This document shows, piece after piece, positions 24,301-32,375 of a DNA stretch of 38,518 bases. The number at the start of each line of letters is the position of its first letter. The first letter of the stretch is position 1. Position numbers and translations under genes: made by a program. The notes below the pieces were generated by a model. That model was not told the origin of the DNA, made no database searches, and saw only the letters and a program-made list of their open reading frames with translations. Origin of the DNA: an uncultured Mesonia sp. (GTDB lineage Bacteria > Bacteroidota > Bacteroidia > Flavobacteriales > Flavobacteriaceae); assembly GCA_947499595.1 (NCBI GenBank), contig CANMOY010000013.1, forward strand, positions 1 through 38,518, written 5' to 3'.

Positions 24301-25917
24301 CTCGTTAAAAGGACCCCCTAAATTGATGTCGTTATTGTTAGGGATGTTTAAGTAGGTGTTGGTGTTTCCAAAATCAACGGCAGGGTAAGCGTTCATTTGG
24401 TTGGTCCTGTATTGTGGACGACTTGCAGCATTGGTTTGCTCGGCATCTTCATTATTGCTTCCTTCGTTGGCCCAAGAAGCAACAGGTGTATTGTTTGCTT
24501 GATCAATGCTGCTGGCTCTCCACCAAAATTTGGTAGTAGCCAGATTACTCACCCCACCGGGTAAAGGCGTTCCCATAGTTGCGGAGGGTAAGACAAATTT
24601 CACATACTCTCCATCATTCAAACTGATGTTGTTGAAAGAAATAATATTAGCATTAGACCCACTGGCAGTATAAGTAGTTGAACTGCTAAAAGACGCATTG
24701 GTTGACACTTCAAGTTGAATATCGTTCACCGGATCGAATCCGTAAAGGAAATCAGTCACATCAATTTTAACCGTGGTGTTATTGAAACTACCATTCTTGC
24801 TAACTCGCCAAGTGGCTTGTGTTCTATATAAATCTCTGCTTTGAAGGCTGCATCCCTGGCTGCTGTTCTCTAAATCTAAATTATCGATTTGATCGCTACT
24901 CAAAATTAAGTAATCGCCATCAGTCAAAGTATTATTTTCTAACAAAACAATTCCTGTTCCTCGGTTCGAGCTTAAAGAAGTCGCTGTAGCGTTGATGCGT
25001 GCAATACCCACCGAATGAAAGTCGAAATTTCCGTTAGCAGCCGTATCGTTATTATTGTAGTTGTTAGCGCTTAGGCTAATGTCATATTTGGAAGCCAAGT
25101 AATTTTCAACCAAGCGACGTTCAGCTTGATTAAGAGCTTGATTGTATATGATAAACTCAGCCATTAAACCGTTAAAGAAATTGGTGCTATTGGCACTGTC
25201 TGAACCATTATGGTAGTAACTATCGTTAGCCTGAGCTCCCAATACTGCAGGATTATGGTTGTATAATCTACCGATATTATTCAAGGTACCCACTAAACTT
25301 CCATTAACATAGGCCTCAAGCGTTCCTGTTTGTGAGGAGTTACCAGCAAAACGAAAACTGATTACATAATTGGTGTTGGCTGTAATACTTGTTTTGGTAG
25401 AAACGAAACCCCAAGGTGCATCGGTGCCATCATTATTTATATTCCATCCGCCAAAATATAATTCACCGTTATCTATATAAATGTTTAAACCGCGGACCGT
25501 TCCTCCTTCTTCATAAATCACTTGACGGGCGGTTACATCACTTCCTGTGCGTACAACCAATGAAAAAGTACGACTACTAAAGGGACCATTTTGGTTAAGC
25601 GAATTGTTATCGGCTATATCTAAATAATCATTAGTAGCAAAAGAAAGTGCAGGCAAACCATTGATCTGGTTGATCAAATAGCTAGGACGTCTATTTGCGG
25701 TAGATTGAGCGGCCACCTCGGGATCGCCACCTAAATTCGACCAACTGGCTACAGGGTCACTATTGTTTAATCCTTCAATTGCATCGGCAGCAAACCAAAA
25801 CGGGTTGCTTAAGGCATCACCTACCCCACCAGGGCCTTCTTGAGCCTGTGCGGTCAAGCCGATAAACAAAAGCGTATGGACGAGTATAAATAAATGTTTG
25901 GGTAAAAATTTCTTCAT
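21334..25917 (-). CDS. Giant T9SS-secreted protein with two LamG-like domains (paralogue 4)
   Basis: At 1527 residues the largest of the five. Signal peptide 1-26 ends TAQAQ. Two copies of a long unit follow (about 35-445 and 455-880): a concanavalin/LamG-like domain (PVASWSN, RPSY, RTFSLVVRTGSDV, RQVIYEEGG) that ends in a Y-L-A-S-K-Y-D-I-x-L-S-A-N motif, then a beta domain (VGI, GTGI, LIL, TLWRVS). I recall the YLA-x-KY ending from many Bacteroidota surface proteins with this fold. A WDGSQ...DSGRKFVV segment, the shared core (about 1010-1425) and a T9SS type A domain with YPNPVNG (about 1445-1527) complete it. LamG-like folds bind sugars or proteins, so a role in adhesion or glycan contact is likely. 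It lies 30 bases after the microprotein gene. Confidence 0.85.
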   Translation of the reverse strand: MKKFLPKHLFILVHTLLFIGLTAQAQEGPGGVGDALSNPFWFAADAIEGLNNSDPVASWSNLGGDPEVAAQSTANRRPSYLINQINGLPALSFATNDYLDIADNNSLNQNGPFSSRTFSLVVRTGSDVTARQVIYEEGGTVRGLNIYIDNGELYFGGWNINNDGTDAPWGFVSTKTSITANTNYVISFRFAGNSSQTGTLEAYVNGSLVGTLNNIGRLYNHNPAVLGAQANDSYYHNGSDSANSTNFFNGLMAEFIIYNQALNQAERRLVENYLASKYDISLSANNYNNNDTAANGNFDFHSVGIARINATATSLSSNRGTGIVLLENNTLTDGDYLILSSDQIDNLDLENSSQGCSLQSRDLYRTQATWRVSKNGSFNNTTVKIDVTDFLYGFDPVNDIQLEVSTNASFSSSTTYTASGSNANIISFNNISLNDGEYVKFVLPSATMGTPLPGGVSNLATTKFWWRASSIDQANNTPVASWANEGSNNEDAEQTNAASRPQYRTNQMNAYPAVDFGNTNTYLNIPNNNDINLGGPFNERTFTMAFETGSDVSSRQVLYEEGGNTRNLHMLIDAGNLIVGGFNDSNSDGPGDNWVDKQVSTTIAANTRYVVSFVYAGGHNGSGTPNGIFRMYLNGQLINSVNGVGLIYAHSGNISIGGHTDTVKMNGTNGSGNYFSGKIAEFAIHASDLFSNSIFLLHNYLASKYDINLSANDGYAFDTPANGDFDHDLVGIYNVNQTKTDSQFGTGIIQIDNPSSLSANEFLLIAADSNDYSELNTSDLACNSNTADNQRLNTLWRVSELGDVGTVDLNLDLSNLALPANGFTTIELLISSDAAFTSPTSISANTLTCSQASFSGANFSNGDYFTFRINGLEPITWDGSQYLYGSGLNQAPGLQDSGRKFVVQAGSTANLNQDAQVGCMRIVSGANLTVANGINLSLTGNVDNQGSLNADEASLSFDGESLQVISGNQSLSAGELSINNTAGVEIANDLNLEVRIQEVLRINQGNLATNGKLVLACQFTDLSQRVAQIADLSSGSITGEIMTEQCIPAKRAFRLVTSPVTTTTSIHANWQEGANAWNNNPNPGYGTHITGTLVDQDNGFDVTPSGNPSLFLFNNASQQWAAIGNTNTNTLTAGAPLRLMVRGDRSTDITINAAAPSNTILRAKGTINAGDYTHGSDFNNSLDAFNFFGNPYPAAVDMMLVFDDINTTNLKNGYYIWDPQLNGDNGRGAFVTIDTDTGSPVPTGSQANQFLQPGQAAFVVTSNQNTTPSLQFKEAYKNVDVAQTTVFSSNNAASSLDISLFAQDAYLNQNTASDGIRIKWDVNYSSGYGTEDLPKFGNLDENLAVINGQYYTAIDRRDLPQQGESIPLFINQYRQSSYVLKFDFENLPQRELILIDHYKNKQVSIQQNGQIYAFSVDSNLPASIDANRFELQFGRTLGDISLTQADLSMYPNPVNGENLNLLLPNNLSGNLEVEVTDILGKTLLLRNLEAHENQAQVSVQSLPAGIYLVRVIHQASQSQWVQKLIKE

Positions 25918-25947
25918 AAGATTCGGTTTTAAAGGTTAGGTGATAAA

Positions 25948-26154
25948 TTACTTGCGTAATTTTTTAAAGCCCAAATAGCCGCCGGCTATAAATCCAAGAG
26001 CTACAAGACCATCTATGGGAGCTGCAGGTGTTTCGTCGTCTACATCATCATTATTTCCGAAGCCGGGAGGAAACTGAGCTGCTGCCTTGAATGAAGTAAG
26101 TGATAAAATGGCAAAGGCCAATATTGCGGTGGTTTTTCTTAAGGTGTTTTTCAT
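25948..26154 (-). CDS. Second secreted microprotein with DDVDDETPAAPID signal (PID-CTERM type)
   Basis: A 68-residue protein built like the one at 2280-2477: signal peptide (about 1-26, ending KAAAQ), a short linker (FPPGFGNN), then DDVDDETPAAPID identical to the other copy, a hydrophobic segment (LVALGFIAGGYLGF) and a basic tail (KKLRK). The signal peptide and hydrophobic part differ in sequence between the two copies while the acidic motif is unchanged, which argues for selection on the motif. It heads an operon with two T9SS genes (gaps of 30 and 9 bases). Function unknown; no exosortase or sortase gene is in the window. Confidence 0.8.
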   Translation of the reverse strand: MKNTLRKTTAILAFAILSLTSFKAAAQFPPGFGNNDDVDDETPAAPIDGLVALGFIAGGYLGFKKLRK

Positions 26155-26257
26155 AGGTCAAATGGTGTTAAGTGTATTTTATAAACCTAAACGATTAGTA
26201 TCTCAATAGTAATAAGTTAGAATTAAAATGATAACGTTTCTCTATTATTTGTCTTAA

Positions 26258-26265
26258 CAAAATTA
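26258..26265 (-). promoter_or_regulatory. Candidate -7 element for the microprotein operon
   Basis: TAATTTTG on the minus strand matches TAnnTTTG, about 104 bases upstream of the 26154 start codon. No TTG lies at the -33 distance. Just upstream (26296-26317) is a GCCGAT/ATCGGC inverted repeat with a ten-base loop. Confidence 0.35.
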
Positions 26266-26391
26266 AGGGCAACTCCTTGTAAATGAAACTTAAACGCCGA
26301 TAATTCGTTAAATCGGCTTTTTTACTCGTTGAAGGGTATTTGGCTTGTCGTTAAAAGGAATTACTTGCATTTTATCGTTTAAGAAAAACAA

Positions 26392-26428
26392 AAAAAACCG
26401 CTTACCACAAAGGGGTAAGCGGTTTTTT
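26392..26428 (-). terminator. Terminator of paralogue 5
   Basis: AAAAAACCGCTTACC pairs perfectly with GGTAAGCGGTTTTTT, 25 bases past the stop codon of the 29686-26453 gene. It has T-runs on both strands and could work in both directions. Confidence 0.9.
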
Positions 26429-26452
26429 AAAAGCCAAATAAGTTCTTCTGAA

Positions 26453-29400
26453 CTAGTTTTTAAGCAGTTTGATTTGCTGCTTGCTTTGCGTTTCTACATC
26501 TAGAATTTCTATCAAGTATAAACCAGACGTAAGCTTTAAATTGCTTAGGCTTACTTTACCAGAATGTTGGTTAAGCTGTTGCTGATATATACGCTGACCA
26601 AGTAAATTATAAATAGCAATACTTACAGGTGTAGTGCTAGGTTGATCAAAATCTATCTGCAGCTTATTCCCGTTTAAAGGATTAGGATAAACACTTGGCG
26701 TTTGCTTCTCAATAAGATTTGTGCCTAAACGTTTATCGGTAACCAAAGCAAAACGCAAAGGATCTGTACTAGCTGCAACCTGATCGTCTACTTGAAAAGC
26801 AATAGTATTTTCGCCTTTCTGCAAGATTTGTTGGGTGCCTAAATAATTGTCTTCTAAATACACACTTTGATCAAGCTCTCCCACATGAATTTGCAATACA
26901 TAGTGTTTTGCACGGTAATTTGTAAGCGCTAAAGTCAGGTTTTCTTGAGCTGTTGGTAAGGCTCTACTTTCTATAGCAATATATTGGCCTTGTTCAAAAC
27001 GTGAAATGCTTTCATCTAGATTAAATAACTTTGGTGCATCATAAGCATCGATGGGGTTGTTGAAGTTGGCGCCAAATTTTATTTTCAATCCGTCTAGCGG
27101 AGTTTCTCCATTTAAGAAAGCTTGTTGACGGTATAAATTTATTTGTATGCTGCTGTGAGAGGCCGCTGGTCTAAATACGGCTGTAGCGGGCTCGTCAACT
27201 GCTTTAAAACTCTCTTGAAAATTTAATTTGGGAGCTGTGCCTTGGTTTGCAGTTACAAAAAAGGCAGCTTGCATAGGTTGTAAAAACAGATTCGCTTCTG
27301 TATTTTGATTTCCTTGTACATTAGGGTCAACCGAAGCTGAGAAATCATCGGCATCTAAAGTTACAAATCCGCCACGTCCTCCTAAGGTAGAACTATTTGG
27401 GTTGGCATCGGCATTTCCTCCTAAGTTCGGATCGTAAATATAAATAAAACGACCCGCGTTTTTAGTTTTCGGACTGTTCAGTACCTTGCGCATATCTACT
27501 GCAGCGGGGTATGGATTCCCAAAAAAGTTAAAACTGCCTGCTGTGCTATTGAATCCTGTAAGTGTAGTGTCTCCAGAAAACAACTCCCCTCGAGTACGTA
27601 ATTTAGTATCGTTTGGGATTGCGGTGTTTTTGGTAACGTCTAGTCCTCTGCTTCCGCGGATTAATATACGATAAGCATCACCTGCGTCAAGGCTGGTGTT
27701 ATTGGTGTTGGCGATAGGACTCCATGTCTGACTGGCATTGTTGAATTCAAACATCGAAGGATTTCCGCTAGGGGTGTAGTCAAAACCATTGGTTTGATCT
27801 GCCGTAGTACCGGTAATATGTGTACCATAACCAGGATTAGGGTTATTGTTATAAGCAGAAGCATTTTCTTGCCAGAAATAATGAATACTGTTGTTGCTAG
27901 ACAAAACACTGGTGCTTAATGGTGCGCTTATCAATCTAAATGCGCGTCTACCAGGAAAACACTGTTCAGCGATCAAATTACCACTTATACTTCCAGAAGT
28001 GCCAATCGGTGCTACTTGAGCCATCCCTGTGCTTACTCCCGGGCTTGTAAATTGGCAAGCCAGCGTTAGCTTGTCGTTGGTGGTTAAGCTTCCGCTGATT
28101 ACCTTTAGTGTTTCTAAAAGGCGTAGGTCTTGATTTATGGTTAAACCAGCTAGGTTTTCTAAATGCAAGTTAGCTAATTCGCCATTTTGCAATAAATTGT
28201 CGGGTAAAGTTTGAGGGTTTTCTCCAGAAAAATGAAGAACAGAACCAGGTTGGCTACCCGCGATGCTAGCATTGTTGCCCAGATTGATTACTTCTTCAAT
28301 ATTAAATAGGAAACCGTTTAAATCTATGCTTGCTCCATCACCAAGTGTGAGGTTTTTCGCACCCGTGTTTTTACTTAAACTAGGGTAGTTGGTTAAACCA
28401 GTTGGGATAATAACATTATAATTAGCGTTTGGAATAATCGTCTGACTCCAATTCCCTGTGTTTTCCCAATTGTTGTTTACGGCACCTGTCCATGTCAAAT
28501 CGCTACATCCAGTGGCTTCTTCTATAGTAGCCGAGATCGCTGCATCTAAACTGGTATATTCAAAAATAATCTGGTGATCGCCGCCTACCTCAAAAGCTAG
28601 ATCGTTAAAAATAGCAATACCACTGGCGTTAGTGTTTTGAGTAAGTGTACCTAATAAATTACCACTTCCTGAGTACATACTGGCCTTTATTGCGTAACCT
28701 GCTTGTTGTACAGTAGCACCGTTAAAGTCGGCAATACGTACTTGTATTGAAGAGGCTAGGCTACCGTCGCAATTAGAACTTGTAGGTTGGCTGTCTATTA
28801 CCAATTGACTGGCCACACCAATAGCTTGCTCGTTATAAGCTAAGAAGGCGGGGTCTGAGTTACCGCTAGGAATATATTCAACCTGAGTAACTTGCTGGTA
28901 GTTACTGTTGGTGATACCAAATTGGCTTAATTCAGCAGCAAAAAAACGTATTCCTCGTTCTGTTTTATGAAAACCCGATGAGTTTTGTGTACTGTTAAAT
29001 TCATAAAAATCAGCCACCCAATCGGCTACTACAGGGAAATTACTATTGCTATTTAAATTGATTTGAACAGCATTTCCTACTATATTTCCTGATGCATCTT
29101 TAAACCGAATTTGATCGGATCCACCGCCAGGAGTAGCGATAGTAGCGATTAAAATGTCGGGTGTATTGTCATTGATTTTGTTAGGATCTATGCCGTTGCT
29201 ACTCAACTTGAAAAAAGTAGAAGCTCCGCTCGGGATATTGGCAATTCCTGTACCCAGGTCTAAACCTTGGATTCCATCGGTCAAGAAATACGCAGCTTGG
29301 GTTCCGTTAGTGATGGCTTCAAAAGGTTGTGTATTACTGTTGTTGACACCATTATCTATACCATCATACAACTGACCTAAACCTACAAACTGGCTACTAC

Positions 29401-29686
29401 CGTTAATGCTGTTTAAAGTTGCTACGGGTAAAGCTCGATAATTTTCTGGTGTAAAGCCTACTCCTTGGCTGGTTAATAAGGCATCATTCACTCCAGTAGA
29501 ATAAGTTATTCCATTATGGGTGAAGCCAATCAAATTATGCGAATTGGCAGGCTTATTAGGGTTTTTATTGTTTGATGAAGAATGCCAGTAGCCTTGGTAA
29601 TCGGTGTAAACGCCGGTTACTTGGGCATGAATACTTAGTAAAGTACTGCATAAAAAGCCTAGTACAAAAAGGTAATTTTTTGCCAT
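26453..29686 (-). CDS. T9SS-secreted surface protein with unique N-terminal domain (paralogue 5)
   Basis: About 1077 residues from the ATG that opens the signal peptide MAKNYLFVLGFLCSTLLSIHAQ; an upstream in-frame TTG at 29743 would add 19 residues before it and is rejected. About 25-300 is a beta-rich domain I do not recognise (DYQGYWHSSSNN, TDGIQGLDLGTGI, FHKTERGIRFFAAELSQFGI). About 310-410 resembles an Ig/invasin-like repeat (QPTSSNCDGSLASSIQVRI, TNASGIAIFNDL). Then come a WTG...NWENTGNWSQ...VIIP segment, the shared core (about 525-965; RRAFRLISAPLST, YGTHITGT, GNPYPAAVDM, GGRGGFVTLD) and a T9SS type A domain with YPNPLNG (about 995-1077). It is the most diverged core of the five and has no microprotein partner. 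Likely an adhesin or cell-surface binding protein. Confidence 0.83.
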   Translation of the reverse strand: MAKNYLFVLGFLCSTLLSIHAQVTGVYTDYQGYWHSSSNNKNPNKPANSHNLIGFTHNGITYSTGVNDALLTSQGVGFTPENYRALPVATLNSINGSSQFVGLGQLYDGIDNGVNNSNTQPFEAITNGTQAAYFLTDGIQGLDLGTGIANIPSGASTFFKLSSNGIDPNKINDNTPDILIATIATPGGGSDQIRFKDASGNIVGNAVQINLNSNSNFPVVADWVADFYEFNSTQNSSGFHKTERGIRFFAAELSQFGITNSNYQQVTQVEYIPSGNSDPAFLAYNEQAIGVASQLVIDSQPTSSNCDGSLASSIQVRIADFNGATVQQAGYAIKASMYSGSGNLLGTLTQNTNASGIAIFNDLAFEVGGDHQIIFEYTSLDAAISATIEEATGCSDLTWTGAVNNNWENTGNWSQTIIPNANYNVIIPTGLTNYPSLSKNTGAKNLTLGDGASIDLNGFLFNIEEVINLGNNASIAGSQPGSVLHFSGENPQTLPDNLLQNGELANLHLENLAGLTINQDLRLLETLKVISGSLTTNDKLTLACQFTSPGVSTGMAQVAPIGTSGSISGNLIAEQCFPGRRAFRLISAPLSTSVLSSNNSIHYFWQENASAYNNNPNPGYGTHITGTTADQTNGFDYTPSGNPSMFEFNNASQTWSPIANTNNTSLDAGDAYRILIRGSRGLDVTKNTAIPNDTKLRTRGELFSGDTTLTGFNSTAGSFNFFGNPYPAAVDMRKVLNSPKTKNAGRFIYIYDPNLGGNADANPNSSTLGGRGGFVTLDADDFSASVDPNVQGNQNTEANLFLQPMQAAFFVTANQGTAPKLNFQESFKAVDEPATAVFRPAASHSSIQINLYRQQAFLNGETPLDGLKIKFGANFNNPIDAYDAPKLFNLDESISRFEQGQYIAIESRALPTAQENLTLALTNYRAKHYVLQIHVGELDQSVYLEDNYLGTQQILQKGENTIAFQVDDQVAASTDPLRFALVTDKRLGTNLIEKQTPSVYPNPLNGNKLQIDFDQPSTTPVSIAIYNLLGQRIYQQQLNQHSGKVSLSNLKLTSGLYLIEILDVETQSKQQIKLLKN

Positions 29687-29831
29687 ATTAGGTGTTTTTT
29701 TGGTTTGATAAAGTCGCGAAATTAAGCCAATGCCAACGTTCAAGCTACACTATTATAAACTATTCGTTGAAAAGGTGCTTTTGCCGATAAGCGGTAGTTG
29801 TGTGGATAGTTATAAGGAAATTATTAACAAA

Positions 29832-29858
29832 AAAAACCTGTAGTTTGGCTACAGGTTT
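29832..29858 (-). terminator. Terminator of the acyl-CoA dehydrogenase gene
   Basis: AAAAACCTGTAG and CTACAGGTTTTT pair around a short loop, about 23 bases past the stop codon on the minus strand. Confidence 0.88.
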
Positions 29859-29880
29859 TTCTTATATGGTATAGATTTGA

Positions 29881-31023
29881 TTAATCTCTTAACAGTCCTC
29901 TTGAAATTACAATTTTCTGGATTTCAGAAGTTCCTTCGTATATCTGGGTAATTTTAGCGTCACGCATTAAACGCTCAACGTGGTACTCTTTAACATAACC
30001 GTTTCCTCCGTGAATTTGAACCGCTTCTACCGTAGTATCCATAGCTACTTTTGAAGCATAAAGCTTAGCCATTGCTCCGCTCATATCATAGTTATTCCCC
30101 ATATCTTTATCCCAAGCCGCTTGCATAACAAGGTGTCTAGCAGCAGCAATCTCGGTATACATATCGGCCAACTTAAAAGCGATAGCTTGGTGGTTGCAAA
30201 TTTCGGTACCAAATGCCTTACGGATTTTAGAGTACTCACGGGCCAATTCATAAGCTCCGCTGGCAATCCCTAAAGCTTGTGCGGCAATACCAATGCGTCC
30301 TCCCGATAGGGTTTTCATCGCAAAGGTAAATCCAAAACCATCTTCTCCAATTCTATTCTCTTTAGGAACCTTTACATCGTTAAAGTTTAAGGTATGTGTG
30401 TCGCTTCCGCGGATTCCTAGTTTTTGTTCTTTAGGCCCTACTTCAAAACCTTCCCAGCCTTTTTCAACGATAAAGGCATTGATTCCTTTGTGCTTTTTCT
30501 CGCGATCGGTTTGTGCTATTACCAAGTAGTAATCGGCACTGTTCCCGTTGGTAATCCAGTTCTTGGTACCGTTTAACACATAATGGTCTCCTTTATCTAT
30601 AGCCGTGGTGCGTTGTGAAGTGGCATCGCTACCTGCTTCGGGTTCGCTTAAACAAAAAGCTCCAATCGATTCGCCAGTGGCTAATTTGGTTAGGTATTTC
30701 TGCTTTTGCTCTTCGGTACCGAAAGTTTCTAGTCCCCAGCAAACCAACGAGTTGTTTACCGAAACGATAACCGATGCTGAAGCGTCTATTTTGGAAAGCT
30801 CTTCCATAGCTAAAACGTAAGAAACAGTATCCATACCGCCACCTCCGTACTCTGGAGAAACCATCATACCTAAAAAGCCTAGTTCTCCCATCTTTTTAAC
30901 TTGTTCGGTTGGGAAAAGTTGTTTTTCATCGCGCTCAATTACGCCAGGTAATAATTCATTTTTAGCGAAATCCCTTGCGGCATCGCGTATCATCAGGTGC
31001 TCTTCTGTAAGCTTAAAATCCAT
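29881..31023 (-). CDS. Acyl-CoA dehydrogenase (short-chain type)
   Basis: A 380-residue flavoenzyme that introduces the alpha-beta double bond into acyl-CoA in fatty-acid or branched-chain amino-acid breakdown. Family signatures are present: GAFCLSEPEAGSDA, WITNG, a helical C-terminal domain, and QIYEGTSEIQKIVISR near the end, in which the Glu is the usual catalytic base of short- and medium-chain members. I chose the ATG at 31023 (MDFKLTEEH), the family's normal start; the longer frame from 31077 overlaps the promoter. Length is typical. It is divergent from anmK. The chain-length preference cannot be read from the sequence. Confidence 0.93.
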   Translation of the reverse strand: MDFKLTEEHLMIRDAARDFAKNELLPGVIERDEKQLFPTEQVKKMGELGFLGMMVSPEYGGGGMDTVSYVLAMEELSKIDASASVIVSVNNSLVCWGLETFGTEEQKQKYLTKLATGESIGAFCLSEPEAGSDATSQRTTAIDKGDHYVLNGTKNWITNGNSADYYLVIAQTDREKKHKGINAFIVEKGWEGFEVGPKEQKLGIRGSDTHTLNFNDVKVPKENRIGEDGFGFTFAMKTLSGGRIGIAAQALGIASGAYELAREYSKIRKAFGTEICNHQAIAFKLADMYTEIAAARHLVMQAAWDKDMGNNYDMSGAMAKLYASKVAMDTTVEAVQIHGGNGYVKEYHVERLMRDAKITQIYEGTSEIQKIVISRGLLRD

Positions 31024-31054
31024 AGCAATTTTTTTTATTGTGAAAAAAACGTTG

Positions 31055-31085
31055 CAAATATACTCGATATAAGTCAATTATTCAA
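31055..31085 (-). promoter_or_regulatory. Bacteroidota promoter of the acyl-CoA dehydrogenase gene
   Basis: On the minus strand a TTG (31083-31085) is followed after exactly 20 bases by TATATTTG (31055-31062), a full match to TTG-N(17-23)-TAnnTTTG. The start codon is 31 bases downstream of the -7 element. Confidence 0.8.
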
Positions 31086-31108
31086 TGATTCGTTTTATTT
31101 TTACGAAT

Positions 31109-32176
31109 ATGAAAACGAAATCCCCGCTTTACTTAGGATTAATGTCTGGCACCTCATTAGATGGTGTAGATGTTGTTGCTGTGCGTTTTAATGAGCAAGG
31201 AAACGCTTATCAATATGAGTTGTTGCATGCCAAAACCTATGCTTATTCGCCTGAATGGCAAGCGAGCTTGGCAAATGCTATACAGCTCGATTCTTCGGCC
31301 TTAGAGCAGTTAAACCAGAATTATACCCAATATTTAGCCGAAATAGTTCGTCAATTTATGCGAGAATATCAAATTCCTATCAAAGAGGTAGCGGCAGTTT
31401 GTTCGCACGGACATACGGTATTTCATCAACCTGAAAAAGCTTATACGCTGCAAATTGGTAATTTGCCTCAGCTAGCTCAACTATTAGGCGTTTGTGTGGT
31501 TTGTGATTTTAGGGTACAAGATGTGCAACTGGGCGGTCAGGGTGCACCTTTAGTTCCCGTTGGAGATGCTTTGCTTTTTGGAGAATATGATGCCTGCATC
31601 AATTTAGGAGGATTTGCAAATATTTCTTACGACCACGAAAAGCGTCGTATTGCCTACGATATTTGTCCGTTAAATATCTTGTTAAACCGGTACGCAGCTC
31701 AATTAGGCTTGGCTTATGATGAAGAAGGTCGGTTAGCCGCCAAAGGAACATTTGATGAAACTTTATTTGATGCACTACAAAACATAGCTTACTACCAAAG
31801 TTTGCCACCCAAATCATTGGGGCTCGAATGGGTGAATGCGGTTTGCCTTCCCATACTGTCGAGCTTCGATTTACCGGCTACTAGCATACTGCGTACTCTA
31901 ACCGAGCATATGGCGCATCAATTGGCAGCCGTGGTTCAACCTCAACAACGTATTTTGCTTACAGGTGGTGGTGCGCTTAACCAATTTTTGATTGCTCGAT
32001 TTAGCAATCTAACCGCTGCTCAACTTATCTTGCCTAAGGATGAACTTATCCATTTTAAAGAAGCCTTGGTGTTTGCCTTCTTGGGCATGTTACGCTTAGG
32101 CGGATTGAATAACGTATACGCTAGTGTAACGGGTGCCTCAATCGATCATTCTTCGGGAGTGGTGTTTTATCCGTAA
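31109..32176 (+). CDS. anmK: Anhydro-N-acetylmuramic acid kinase
   Basis: About 355 residues. The enzyme opens and phosphorylates 1,6-anhydro-MurNAc released during cell-wall turnover, giving MurNAc-6-phosphate for recycling. Hallmarks: GLMSGTSLDGVDVV at the start, CSHGHTVFHQP, a DFRVQDVQLGGQGAPLVP stretch, NLGGFANISY, and LLTGGGALNQFLI. I chose the ATG at 31109, which puts the kinase motif close to the N-terminus as in relatives; an ATG at 31085 would add eight residues and overlap the divergent promoter. No MurQ or other recycling gene is adjacent. No terminator is visible after it. Confidence 0.93.
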   Translation: MKTKSPLYLGLMSGTSLDGVDVVAVRFNEQGNAYQYELLHAKTYAYSPEWQASLANAIQLDSSALEQLNQNYTQYLAEIVRQFMREYQIPIKEVAAVCSHGHTVFHQPEKAYTLQIGNLPQLAQLLGVCVVCDFRVQDVQLGGQGAPLVPVGDALLFGEYDACINLGGFANISYDHEKRRIAYDICPLNILLNRYAAQLGLAYDEEGRLAAKGTFDETLFDALQNIAYYQSLPPKSLGLEWVNAVCLPILSSFDLPATSILRTLTEHMAHQLAAVVQPQQRILLTGGGALNQFLIARFSNLTAAQLILPKDELIHFKEALVFAFLGMLRLGGLNNVYASVTGASIDHSSGVVFYP

Positions 32177-32336
32177 AGAAAAATAGAACGATTTCGCATA
32201 AAACAACGGACTTGTTTAATGCTGTTTTAAGGTAATTGATGAGAATGAAATAATAACTCGCTTTTGGTTGTTTATTTCTGCTAAAAAAAACTAGCAAAAT
32301 TAAAAGCTTATTATTTATTTAACATTTATGTTTACT

Positions 32337-32344
32337 TATATTTG
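32337..32344 (+). promoter_or_regulatory. -7 element for the Glu/Leu/Phe/Val dehydrogenase operon
   Basis: TATATTTG is a perfect TAnnTTTG match 32 bases upstream of the start codon. The -33 region is AT-rich (TTATTTATT) but lacks TTG. Confidence 0.6.
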
Positions 32345-32375
32345 TGCGAAAATTTTATAGAACCTACTTAGAATT

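Noticed and set aside
2280-29686. A secondary-metabolite, phage or integrative-element island
   Set aside because: I find no integrase, transposase, phage structural gene or biosynthetic core enzyme; the locus consists of surface proteins, signalling genes, wecB and an OmpA protein.
29687-29743. TTG start 19 codons upstream for paralogue 5
   Set aside because: It would place polar and basic residues before a clean signal peptide; the internal ATG fits secretion better.
31024-31077. N-terminal extension of the acyl-CoA dehydrogenase
   Set aside because: The added 18 residues overlap a strong -7 promoter element, and the family normally starts at MDFKLTE.
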